Shown piece after piece: positions 37,080 to 45,187 of a stretch of DNA of 64,000 bases. The position numbers and the translations under genes were made by a program. The stretch comes from Anderseniella sp. (GTDB taxonomy: Bacteria > Pseudomonadota > Alphaproteobacteria > Rhizobiales > Aestuariivirgaceae): assembly GCA_028289645.1 (NCBI GenBank), contig JANQOK010000016.1, positions 310,001 to 374,000 of the forward strand, in the 5' to 3' direction. A model generated the notes under the pieces. That model saw only the letters and a program-made list of their open reading frames with translations, was not told the DNA's origin and made no database searches. Within the stretch, counting starts at the first letter, position 1; each line of letters starts with the position of its first letter.

Positions 37080-37442
37080 TTATTCGAACGAAGCGATGAA
37101 TGTTGACAGGTTTACTATGTCATCGTCCGAAAGCTTTTTCGCATTAGGCGCCATCAACGGCGTATTGGGGCCAAACCTTTCGCCCTTGCGGTACCTTTCG
37201 AGCCGGTCGGCGAGGTATTCAACGGACTGGCCGAGGAGCTTGGGGTAACTGGAAACGCCCTTCCCTGTTGGCCCGTGACAAGCTCTGCATTTTTTTCTGT
37301 AGAGCTTCTCGCCAGCGGCAATGTCAGCCGCGGCAGTGTCAACTTTGCCTTCAGCGTTTTCCGTACTGCCTGCAGCCGGTGTTGTCACATTCAGGGCAAG
37401 CGTTGCCGATATGACAATCAGCAAGGATAACGGATTACTCAT
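37080..37442 (-). CDS. cytochrome c, class I monoheme
   Basis: This 119-residue exported cytochrome has a signal peptide (to about Ala22), the heme motif CRACHG, and a distal Met in NTPLMAPNAKKLSDDDIVNL. It resembles cytochrome c553-type carriers. It is just upstream of a PQQ-dependent dehydrogenase and downstream of pqqA, so it probably accepts electrons from that enzyme and passes them to the respiratory chain. CAGGAAG precedes ATG 37442. Confidence 0.88.
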   Translation of the reverse strand: MSNPLSLLIVISATLALNVTTPAAGSTENAEGKVDTAAADIAAGEKLYRKKCRACHGPTGKGVSSYPKLLGQSVEYLADRLERYRKGERFGPNTPLMAPNAKKLSDDDIVNLSTFIASFE

Positions 37443-37560
37443 CTGTACTTCCTGTCGTTGCTTTCGGGATGCTGGCATTTGCAATCAAGTCAGGCATGTC
37501 TCCAGCGTCGGAAAGCATCCAAACCAGGGTTTGACCACGTGGTGTCAATCCGCAGACAAG

Positions 37561-37650
37561 CTATTTTTTGATGTCAGCACAAAGATAGCGGGAGATCTCA
37601 AAACCTGCGTCAGTCTGATGCATCGCGGGCTTCGTCCAAACCTTTTTCAT
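37561..37650 (-). CDS. pqqA: PQQ precursor peptide PqqA
   Basis: This short gene encodes a 29-residue peptide that begins MKKVWTKPAM and contains GFEISRYLCADIKK. The pair Glu18 and Tyr22, three residues apart (GFEISRYL), and the WTKP start are hallmarks of PqqA, whose Glu and Tyr are cross-linked by PqqE and become the PQQ ring system. A strong ribosome site (GGAGGAA, six bases upstream) precedes the ATG at 37650. It lies 118 bases before the cytochrome c gene in a row leading to the PQQ dehydrogenase. pqqB-E are not in the window. Confidence 0.82.
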   Translation of the reverse strand: MKKVWTKPAMHQTDAGFEISRYLCADIKK

Positions 37651-37749
37651 ATCGAGTTCCTCCAATAATGTTCGCCACCACATGCGGCGAATAGGCGCCA
37701 GTTAGTGTAGCCCAAAGCTTTCACAGTTCAAGGTTACCGGCATGAACTC

Positions 37750-37778
37750 AAAGTAGTATCATGATACCACGATCTCAA
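37750..37778 (-). promoter_or_regulatory. putative pqqA promoter with palindromic operator
   Basis: On the minus strand TTGAGA (37778-37773) and TACTTT (37755-37750) are separated by 17 bases. The spacer contains the perfect 12-base palindrome GTATCATGATAC (37756-37767), which extends to 16 bases with one mismatch. Palindromes of this form are typical of GntR-family operators. No GntR gene is in the window. Confidence 0.5.
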
Positions 37779-37910
37779 TTTAATCTATTTAGAACAATGA
37801 ATTATGACTTCTATTGACGTGTAACGCCGTTTCCGACCTGCGAAATCCAGGATATCAATCCCCTGTCCGCGAACCAAAAGCCGCCGTCGCCAAAGTGATC
37901 ATCAGGCTTC

Positions 37911-39011
37911 TCATTTGGATCTCGGCTGCCGAGCGGAAACCGCGCTCACATCTATGGCAATGCGACATTGTCCGTTGCCCAGTCCTGCAACCGGCAGGCC
38001 GGTGGAGGCCGGGCCCGGGCTTTTGTAATAGCTGTGCCGCACTTTCATGTTGCCGTGCAGTTCCTGCTCCGATGCACCGCCGGTGTAGTGGGCTGTCAGC
38101 TTGACCACGTCGGTGAAGCTCGTTCCTGCAGCGCGCAAGCCGGCGTCAAGGCCCTGCATGATGCATGACGTCTGCCCGACCAGGTCCAGACCGGAATTTG
38201 CGCACGTCCCGCTCGCCCAGATCAGTCGGCCCGATCTTTTCAAGGTCAGACGCGGACCGTCGTCAGTCGTTTTGTCTGTGAGGACGATAACCGGCTGCTT
38301 GCTGAAAGACAGGGAGGCAGCAATGACCGGGCTTGCCTGACCTGCCAGACGAACAAGCGCGTCGGGGTTGGTCACAAACCGGCTGGACTGCAGATTGCGC
38401 GCCACCTGCTCTGTCTCTGTGCCGCCAGACATCCAGAAATCGGCCAGCAGATGCGTTTGATCCAAAGCCTCCCGTTCGAGTTCCGTTGTTATGAGGTCAA
38501 CCGCCTCATCCACCGTGCGATTGGCCAGGGATGCGGCGGCGTAAGCCCAGACCTGGTCACCGGCATCAATCAGTTCCAGCCGGACACCATTCGGCTCACC
38601 GGACGGATGAGCCTGTAGATGACTGGTTGCGAAGACGTCCACCTCGATCAGCATGCCGTCATAGTAGAAGTGCGGCACCGCTATCGGCACGATGAGCGGG
38701 CCGTGGCCGAAACGCGCAGTGATCAGCGCAAGGGCGGTCGCGGCCAGGCGGTCAGTTTCGGCGGAAAAGTAGACATGCAGCTTGCCGACTGAAGACGGTT
38801 CAAAACCTGCTCGCGCCATCACCGTTGCGATCATGTCGCAGACGAATTCCGTCTGGGCCAGCAAATCGCCTGGTGCATGCACCGCGCCGGTTTCGGTCAG
38901 CGGGCACTGGCCGCAGGTCCAGCCCAGGTCGCCATCGCGCACTGCTGTCGACACCGGCACATCGACCCGCATGGCAAACACATCGAACGGGACATGCAGA
39001 CGTTCGGCCAT
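37911..39011 (-). CDS. tandem RidA/YjgF family protein
   Basis: This 366-residue protein has two RidA/YjgF-type domains (about 5-160 and 230-360). The first has DLGWTCGQCPLTETGAVHAP and VGKLHVYFS, the second LIWASGTCANSGLDLVGQTS and VVKLTAHYTGG with IAIDVSAV. RidA-type proteins remove reactive enamine or imine intermediates, but many homologues have no known substrate. It ends a run with the beta-hydroxyacid dehydrogenase and the enolase-superfamily enzyme, with its start eight bases from the next gene. Confidence 0.82.
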   Translation of the reverse strand: MAERLHVPFDVFAMRVDVPVSTAVRDGDLGWTCGQCPLTETGAVHAPGDLLAQTEFVCDMIATVMARAGFEPSSVGKLHVYFSAETDRLAATALALITARFGHGPLIVPIAVPHFYYDGMLIEVDVFATSHLQAHPSGEPNGVRLELIDAGDQVWAYAAASLANRTVDEAVDLITTELEREALDQTHLLADFWMSGGTETEQVARNLQSSRFVTNPDALVRLAGQASPVIAASLSFSKQPVIVLTDKTTDDGPRLTLKRSGRLIWASGTCANSGLDLVGQTSCIMQGLDAGLRAAGTSFTDVVKLTAHYTGGASEQELHGNMKVRHSYYKSPGPASTGLPVAGLGNGQCRIAIDVSAVSARQPRSK

Positions 39012-39019
39012 TTGCCTCC

Positions 39020-39976
39020 CTACCTCCCCGGCGGCACCACTTCGTAGCCCTTTTCCTCAGGTTCGTCGTCGACCAGGTCATGCGGAAAACCGTCGGCCAG
39101 CACGGACAGTCCGGTCGCCTCCTCCAGCCGCCTGATGATGTCGTCGGAATTGGCGCGCTGGCCATAGCGCTTCTGGCCGTCCTTCATGATGTCGATGATC
39201 ATCGGCGAGATTTCCAGTGGCACGTTGTTGCGCTCCGCAATGGTCTGGAACAGGCCGATGTCCTTCAACACGAGGTCGATGGTGAAGTTCACGTCTCGGC
39301 TGCCGTTGAGGATCAGCTGGCTTTCGGTCTCGTGCACGAACGAGGTGCCCGAAGAGATCTTCATGGCCTCATAGGTGGTCGCCATATCCATACCGGCGGC
39401 CTTCATGGTGATGAGCGCTTCGCAGCAGGTCAGCAGGTTCGCCGTTGCCAGGTAATTGGTCATTACCTTCAGCGTGGAGGCTGAGCCCAGCGGCCCGGTG
39501 TGTAGCACCCGGCGGCCGAGGACGGTGGTCAGCGGCAAAATCTTTTCGAACGTGTCACGCTCGCATCCGGCGAAGATCGAGATATTGCCGGTGTCAGCGC
39601 GATGGCAACCGCCGGAGACCGGGCAGTCCACCGGTTCTGCGCCCTTCGCCTTGACCATCTCGCCGAGCCGCTTGACTTCCGCCTCATCGGTGGTCGACAT
39701 CTCCATCCAGACCTTGCCGGGCGACAGACCGTCAAGAATACCGTCCGGGCCTTCCATCACCTCGGAGCACGCTGCCGGTGACGGGAGGCAGGTGATGATC
39801 ACATCGCATGTTTCGGCCATTTCCCTCGGGCTGTCGGCCCAACCGGCACCACGGTCGATGAATTTTTGCGCGGCATCGCGGTCCAGGTCGCGGACCACCG
39901 TGTCGATGCCGTTGCGAATCAGGCTGCCGGCCAGCTTGCCGCCGACATTGCCCAGTCCGATAAACCCGACCTTCAT
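39020..39976 (-). CDS. NAD(P)-dependent beta-hydroxyacid dehydrogenase
   Basis: This 318-residue enzyme is in the 3-hydroxyisobutyrate dehydrogenase family. The nucleotide-binding motif is GFIGLGNVGGKLAGSLI, the substrate-binding region DCPVSGGC, and the catalytic lysine lies in STLKVMTNYLATANL. It should oxidise a 3-hydroxy acid or reduce a semialdehyde. Substrate is unknown. It lies between the enolase-superfamily enzyme and the RidA gene and probably shares a transcript with them. Confidence 0.88.
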   Translation of the reverse strand: MKVGFIGLGNVGGKLAGSLIRNGIDTVVRDLDRDAAQKFIDRGAGWADSPREMAETCDVIITCLPSPAACSEVMEGPDGILDGLSPGKVWMEMSTTDEAEVKRLGEMVKAKGAEPVDCPVSGGCHRADTGNISIFAGCERDTFEKILPLTTVLGRRVLHTGPLGSASTLKVMTNYLATANLLTCCEALITMKAAGMDMATTYEAMKISSGTSFVHETESQLILNGSRDVNFTIDLVLKDIGLFQTIAERNNVPLEISPMIIDIMKDGQKRYGQRANSDDIIRRLEEATGLSVLADGFPHDLVDDEPEEKGYEVVPPGR

Positions 39977-40008
39977 GGCCGTTCTCCCATCGTTGCGTTC
40001 AGTTGAAA

Positions 40009-41232
40009 TCAGTCGTTCCAGGCGGCATGGGTTTCGCTCGGCGCGATATGCAGCCCGTCGTCATCGCTATAGGGGTTGGCCAGGGCCACCTGTTCATTGA
40101 GCTCGACGCCCAGTCCCGGTTCCTTCGGCGGAATGACGAAGCCGTCTTCAAACTGCATTGGCCTGACCAGTATGTCGGCATGAAAACCGCCCCACTGCTC
40201 GATGCTTTCCAGTATCAGGAAGTTTGGCGAACATGCGGATATCTGCACGTTTGCAGCACCCTCGATCGGACCGCAGTACAGATGCGGCGCGATCTGCGCG
40301 TAATGGGCCTCCGCCATGCCGGCGATCTTCTTTGCCTCCAGCAGGCCGCCGACGCGGCCCAGCGCCATCTGCAGAATGGAGGCGGCGCCCAGTTCCAGCA
40401 CCCGGGCAAATTCGTACTTCGTGGTCAAGCGTTCGCCGGTGGCTATCGGCACCTTGGTAGAGCGGGCGATCTTCGCCATCTCTTCCGGCATTTCCGGCGG
40501 GCACGGTTCTTCGAACCACAATGGATCGTATGGTTCGAGACGCCGCGCCATGCGGATGGCACCTGAAGTGGTGAACTGGCCATGGGTGCCGAACAGCAGA
40601 TCCGCCCGGTTGCCGACGGCCTCGCGAATCCTGCGGCAGAACTGTTCGGATATATCCATGCGCTCCAGGCTAGGCATGTGCGGATCAAACGCCGTGTAAG
40701 GCCCGGCGGGATCGAATTTCACCGCCGTAAAGCCCAGGTTGACGTAGTGAAGGGCGCGCTCCGCGGCCACGTCCGGATTGTTATACACATCGTTGCTGGG
40801 GTCGGTGTACGCGTAAGCATCTATATCGGCGTCCGCGTACAGGTATGTGTAAGAGCGCAGCCTTTCGTGTACACAGCCTCCCAACAGCTCATACACAGGC
40901 TTGTCCACAGCCTTTCCACAGATATCCCACATGGCCATCTCGAGGCCGGACATGACGCCCTGGAGGGAAATGTCGGGCCGGCCGGAATAGCCCCTGGTAT
41001 AGGTCCTGCGCCAGAAGGTTTCGATATGAAACGGGTCATGGCCCTCGACATTGCGCTGGAACACGTCCTCGATCATTGCAACTACCACGTCGGGTGCGAA
41101 GCTGGCCGTATAGACCTCGCCGACCCCTTCAATGCCATTGTCGGTCACCAGTTTCAGGAAAATGAAATAGCGCCCGCCGCGGCGCGGCGGCGGATTACCC
41201 ACGATGAAGGTTTTCAGGCCGGTGATTTTCAT
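40009..41232 (-). CDS. mandelate racemase/muconate lactonizing enzyme family protein
   Basis: This 407-residue enolase-superfamily protein resembles sugar-acid dehydratases and racemases. A capping domain (about 1-120) precedes a TIM-barrel. Ligands visible are Glu in LWFEEPCPPE (241/242) and Glu267 in ATGERL, and His317 in APHLYCG is a candidate base. The position of the first metal ligand is occupied by GTHGQ (215-219) in place of a D-x-H, and the usual Gln-Pro-Asp is QMA (288-290). The substrate and even the activity are therefore uncertain. It starts the metabolic cluster, 32 bases ahead of the dehydrogenase. Confidence 0.85.
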   Translation of the reverse strand: MKITGLKTFIVGNPPPRRGGRYFIFLKLVTDNGIEGVGEVYTASFAPDVVVAMIEDVFQRNVEGHDPFHIETFWRRTYTRGYSGRPDISLQGVMSGLEMAMWDICGKAVDKPVYELLGGCVHERLRSYTYLYADADIDAYAYTDPSNDVYNNPDVAAERALHYVNLGFTAVKFDPAGPYTAFDPHMPSLERMDISEQFCRRIREAVGNRADLLFGTHGQFTTSGAIRMARRLEPYDPLWFEEPCPPEMPEEMAKIARSTKVPIATGERLTTKYEFARVLELGAASILQMALGRVGGLLEAKKIAGMAEAHYAQIAPHLYCGPIEGAANVQISACSPNFLILESIEQWGGFHADILVRPMQFEDGFVIPPKEPGLGVELNEQVALANPYSDDDGLHIAPSETHAAWND

Positions 41233-41317
41233 CGGGTGCGCTCCAAATGTGTCTCGCTCCGGCGCGATGGTAAGATCTGAATGGAAATCCGCAAGCCGGG
41301 TTTACGACCTATAAGCC

Positions 41318-42700
41318 TCAGAAAGCGAAATCGCGATAGACCCGGGTGACGTCACCACCCCAGTTGCCTTCATAAAGCGCCAGCAGTTCATCGGCATTTG
41401 ACCGGCCGGACTGGGCTATTTCGTCGAGCACGTCGATGAACTTGGCTTCTGTCTGTTCCGCCGGCCCCTGCACATTGCGCGCCTCCAGGCCGCCCCGGCA
41501 GATAGCCAGGGCATCAATGGCAATATCCTGCAGGCTGCGCCCGGCAATAGCGGCATCAAGGCCCCGCGCCGGCACTTCGTCGCGCAGCGCCTGGCGCTGC
41601 TCCGCGGTCCAGTCCTTGACAAGGTCCCAGGCTGCATCCAGCGACGCCTGTTCATACAGCAGGCCGGTCCAGAATGCCGGCAGGGCGCACAGCCTGCGCC
41701 AGGCACCGGCATCGGCGCCGCGCTGTTCGATGAACTTCTTGAGCCGGACTTCGGGAAAGATGGTGGTGATGTGGTCGGCCCAATCCTTCATGGAGGGTTT
41801 TTCACCGGGCAGTTGCGGCAGTTCGCCGGCCATGAAGGCGCGGAAACTTTCACCGGAACAGTCCACATAGTCACCGCCGCGGTTGACGAAATACATGGGC
41901 ACATCAATGGCGTAGTCGACATATTGCTCGAAGCCAAAGGCCTCATCGAATACGAACGGCAGCATGCCGGTGCGGTCGGGATCGGTGTCGCGCCAGATTT
42001 CCGACCGGAACGACTTGAAGCCGTTCGGCTTGCCTTCGGTGAACGGTGACGCCGCAAACAGCGCCGTTGCCACCGGCTGAAGGGCCAGGCTAACCCGCAT
42101 CTTCTGGCGCATGTCCGCTTCCGACGAGAAATCCTGGTTGACCTGAACCGTGCAGGAACGCAGCATCATGTCCCGGCCGAGATTGCCCTTCTTGCCCATA
42201 TATTCGCGCATGATCTTGTAGCGGCCCTTGGGCATGACGGGAATGTCTTCACGCTTCCACAGCGGGTTGAAGCCGAGGCCGAGGAAGCCGATGCCGAGCT
42301 CGTCGCCCACCTCGCGCACCTGAGCCAGGTGCTCATGGACCTCCTGGCAGGTCTGGAACACGTTTTCCAAGGGCGCGCCCGACAATTCGAACTGGCCGCC
42401 GGGTTCCAGAGACACATTGCCATAGGCGACCGGATCGGTCAGGCCGATGATCCTGTCGCCCTCCATGGCCGGCGTCCAGCCAAAGCGGGCGGCGAGGCCC
42501 TCCAGCAGCGCCTTGATGGAGCGCTCACCGTCATAGGGAACCGGGCGCAGGGTATCGGTCAGGAAAGCAAATTTCTCGTGCTCGGTGCCCAGGCGCCACT
42601 CGGCCCGGGGCTTGCAGCCGGCCTCCAGGTAAGACACCAGCTGCGCCTTGTCTTCGACGATGGCACGGGTCTCTGCGGTATCCGGAACGGCCACACTCAT
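41318..42700 (-). CDS. gshA: glutamate-cysteine ligase, plant type
   Basis: This 460-residue enzyme makes gamma-glutamylcysteine, the first step of glutathione synthesis. It belongs to the plant/alphaproteobacterial class. Motifs are WRLGTEHEKFAFL, VSLEPGGQFELSG, the region NPLWKREDIPVMPKGRYKIM, and MLRSCTVQVNQDFSSEADM. RsmE and the DUF3291 gene lie upstream on the same strand, with a 120-base gap before gshA. Confidence 0.95.
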   Translation of the reverse strand: MSVAVPDTAETRAIVEDKAQLVSYLEAGCKPRAEWRLGTEHEKFAFLTDTLRPVPYDGERSIKALLEGLAARFGWTPAMEGDRIIGLTDPVAYGNVSLEPGGQFELSGAPLENVFQTCQEVHEHLAQVREVGDELGIGFLGLGFNPLWKREDIPVMPKGRYKIMREYMGKKGNLGRDMMLRSCTVQVNQDFSSEADMRQKMRVSLALQPVATALFAASPFTEGKPNGFKSFRSEIWRDTDPDRTGMLPFVFDEAFGFEQYVDYAIDVPMYFVNRGGDYVDCSGESFRAFMAGELPQLPGEKPSMKDWADHITTIFPEVRLKKFIEQRGADAGAWRRLCALPAFWTGLLYEQASLDAAWDLVKDWTAEQRQALRDEVPARGLDAAIAGRSLQDIAIDALAICRGGLEARNVQGPAEQTEAKFIDVLDEIAQSGRSNADELLALYEGNWGGDVTRVYRDFAF

Positions 42701-42820
42701 GGGGAAAATCCGCCTTGTAACAAAGCACGCCGGTTACACCGGACGTGCAATAAAACTTCTGCCGATCGAACGTCTAGCCCGGCACTTCCTCAAAGGGCAA
42801 GTCAAACTTATTTGTCCGTC

Positions 42821-43570
42821 TCAGTTGTCAGTGCACCAATCGCCCAGCACCGACTGGACCAGCGCCAGCACGGCGACGGCAGCGGTGTCCGCGCGCATGA
42901 TGCGTGGTCCCAGGGACAGGGCCACGGCATTCGGCAGCGACAGGATCAGGTCACGCTCGTCTTCGGAAAACCCGCCTTCCGGACCGAGCAATACGGCAAC
43001 TGGCCCGGCCTTCACCTGTTTCAGCGTGTCTGTGGGGTTTGAACGGCCGGCGCGCTCGTCACAGAAAATCAAGGTGCGGTCATCCGGCCAGCCTGCCAGG
43101 ATGTTGCTCAGTTTTTCCGGCTCCGCGACATCCGGCACATAAACCATGTTGCATTGCTCAGCCGCCTCGATGGCGTTGGCGCGCAATCGGTCCAGGTTCA
43201 CCTTGCCGGCAATTGTGTGGCGGGTAATGACCGGGCGTATCCGGCGTACACCCATTTCAGTTGCCTTCTGGGCCAGGTAATCCAGCCGGGCCGACTTCAG
43301 CGGCGCAAACAGGTACTCAATATCCGGTGGCAGTACCGCCTCGCGCAGGCGTTCCTCACAGGTCACCCGCGCAGCCTTGCGGCTGGCAAGCGACACCACG
43401 CACTGCCATTCACCATCTATGGCGTTGAAAAGGCGCACCGGTGCCCCCTCGGCCGAGCGCAGAACAGTCACCAGATAGTGCGACGCCTCGCGCGGCAATG
43501 TCAGTTCGCTGCGCGCGCTCAATGTCTGTTCACAAAACAAGCGGGGCACCCGCCCCTGCGACCTGGCCAT
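42821..43570 (-). CDS. rsmE: 16S rRNA (uracil1498-N3)-methyltransferase
   Basis: RsmE methylates U1498 in 16S rRNA. The 249-residue product has the N-terminal PUA-like part with RLFCEQTLS and the SPOUT knot with VLLGPEGGFSEDERDL and LSLGPRIMRADTAAVAVLAL. The length fits the family. It follows the DUF3291 gene by ten bases and precedes gshA on the same strand. Confidence 0.95.
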   Translation of the reverse strand: MARSQGRVPRLFCEQTLSARSELTLPREASHYLVTVLRSAEGAPVRLFNAIDGEWQCVVSLASRKAARVTCEERLREAVLPPDIEYLFAPLKSARLDYLAQKATEMGVRRIRPVITRHTIAGKVNLDRLRANAIEAAEQCNMVYVPDVAEPEKLSNILAGWPDDRTLIFCDERAGRSNPTDTLKQVKAGPVAVLLGPEGGFSEDERDLILSLPNAVALSLGPRIMRADTAAVAVLALVQSVLGDWCTDN

Positions 43571-43580
43571 GACGTGGTGC

Positions 43581-44141
43581 CTAACCTGTCTTGCTCATTG
43601 CTGCCAGACGCGCCGCATTGCGGGTCGCGATCTGCTTTGTTTTCTGCCCGTTCAGTTCAACCGGTGAACCATCTGCGCCGACCGGCTGTTTGAATGTGAA
43701 CACCTGTTCGCCGGTACCGTGCTCATGCAGCTGCAAATGCTTTGCACAGGCCTCGCGCCAGGTAGGGGTATGGTTTTCCGACACCCACCACAGGGCATAT
43801 GGCGGCCATTGCGGCGCCTCAAACCATTCCCGGCCATGGCGCAGCGCCTCGCCGTGCAATCCCTGATAGGCAAAGGCCATGGCTGATTCCAGATCCCGCC
43901 ACAATGACAGGGTCTGCGGCGTCCAGCCGTCACCGCGTTCTTGATAAAAGTGCGGAAACACATATTCGCCCCACATGTCCGGGCCTGGCTCGTCCGGATA
44001 TCCGGAATGCCCGAGATAGCCTTCCGCCAGCGGCACTGCCGCCAAGATCGGATCATTGCGGACATGAAAGCCGTCATTTGCCGGATCATCCGCCGGTTTG
44101 GCGAAGACCCCGAACGTGAACAATGCAAGCCGGCTGTTCAA
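43581..44141 (-). CDS. DUF3291 family protein
   Basis: This 186-residue protein matches DUF3291, an ABM-like (antibiotic biosynthesis monooxygenase-type) ferredoxin-like fold of unknown function. Landmarks are the N-terminal LALFTFGVFAKPADDPANDG, the aromatic WGEYVFPHFYQERGDGWTPQ, TLSLWRDLESAMAFAYQGLH and WPPYALWWVSENHTPTWREA. It is divergent from ubiA and directly ahead of rsmE. Confidence 0.85.
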   Translation of the reverse strand: MNSRLALFTFGVFAKPADDPANDGFHVRNDPILAAVPLAEGYLGHSGYPDEPGPDMWGEYVFPHFYQERGDGWTPQTLSLWRDLESAMAFAYQGLHGEALRHGREWFEAPQWPPYALWWVSENHTPTWREACAKHLQLHEHGTGEQVFTFKQPVGADGSPVELNGQKTKQIATRNAARLAAMSKTG

Positions 44142-44239
44142 TATTACTCTCCTCGCAAGATCGAATTCCTGTTCGGCATGTGTTGCCGCATCCGTTTGAT
44201 GGTTTCAAGACCTGTCAGATTAGGCTAACACTCGACGCG

Positions 44240-45187
44240 ATGATGCAGTCTACCGACAATGACGGCCGGGTGGCCGATGCCGTGCGCGAGCACTGGGCCG
44301 ACAGGCTGCTGCCGCGCGCAGCGCGTCCCTATGCCCGGCTGGCGCGGCTGGAGCGGCCGATCGGCTGGTGGCTGCTGCTGCTGCCAGGCTGGTGGGCCAT
44401 CGCACTGGCGCAGACTGCCTCGGGCGGCGGCATGGCCAACCTGTGGTACCTGGCGCTGTTCTTCATCGGGGCCGTGGTCATGCGCGGCGCGGGCTGCACG
44501 TTCAACGACATCGTCGACCGCGATTTCGATGCCGCGGTGGCGCGCACCAGGTCGCGACCGATACCGTCGGGCCAGGTCAGCGCCGGGCAGGCCAAGGTGT
44601 TCATGATCGCGCTGTCGCTGAGCGGTTTCCTGGTCCTGATACAGTTCAGCTGGTTCGCCATCGGCCTCGGCGTGCTGTCGCTTGCAACGGTCGCCATCTA
44701 TCCGTTCATGAAACGCTTCACCTACTGGCCGCAGGTGTTTCTCGGCATCGCCTTCAACTGGGGCGCCCTGCTCGGCTGGGCTGCGGTGCGCGGTGAACTC
44801 GAACTGCCGGCAATCCTGATGTATCTCGGTGGCATCTCCTGGACACTGGCCTATGACACCATCTACGCGCACCAGGACAAGGAGGACGATCTGGTGATCG
44901 GCATCAAGTCCACGGCCCTGAAGTTCGGGGCCACCACGCCCAGATGGCTCACCGGGTTCTTTGCCCTCACCTTCATCATGCTGTCTGCATCGGGATATTA
45001 CGCCGGCGCCGGGATTATCTTCTACACCGGCCTGGCTGGCGCCGCGCTGCACGCTGCGTGGCAATTGACGCGGCTTGACGTGGATGATCCCGACCGCTGC
45101 CTGATGCTGTTCCGCTCCAACCGCAATTTCGGCCTGATCGTGTTTGCCGGAATCATGCTCGATAACTTAGTAAGGCTGCCATCATGA
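44240..45187 (+). CDS. ubiA: 4-hydroxybenzoate polyprenyltransferase
   Basis: UbiA joins the polyprenyl chain to 4-hydroxybenzoate in ubiquinone synthesis. This membrane protein of 315 residues has both aspartate motifs, CTFNDIVDRDFDAAVARTRS and YDTIYAHQDKEDDLVIGIKS, and about eight helices. ATG 44240 is chosen; a second ATG follows at once. The last four bases of ubiA are shared with the start of the TldE-like gene. Confidence 0.93.
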   Translation: MMQSTDNDGRVADAVREHWADRLLPRAARPYARLARLERPIGWWLLLLPGWWAIALAQTASGGGMANLWYLALFFIGAVVMRGAGCTFNDIVDRDFDAAVARTRSRPIPSGQVSAGQAKVFMIALSLSGFLVLIQFSWFAIGLGVLSLATVAIYPFMKRFTYWPQVFLGIAFNWGALLGWAAVRGELELPAILMYLGGISWTLAYDTIYAHQDKEDDLVIGIKSTALKFGATTPRWLTGFFALTFIMLSASGYYAGAGIIFYTGLAGAALHAAWQLTRLDVDDPDRCLMLFRSNRNFGLIVFAGIMLDNLVRLPS

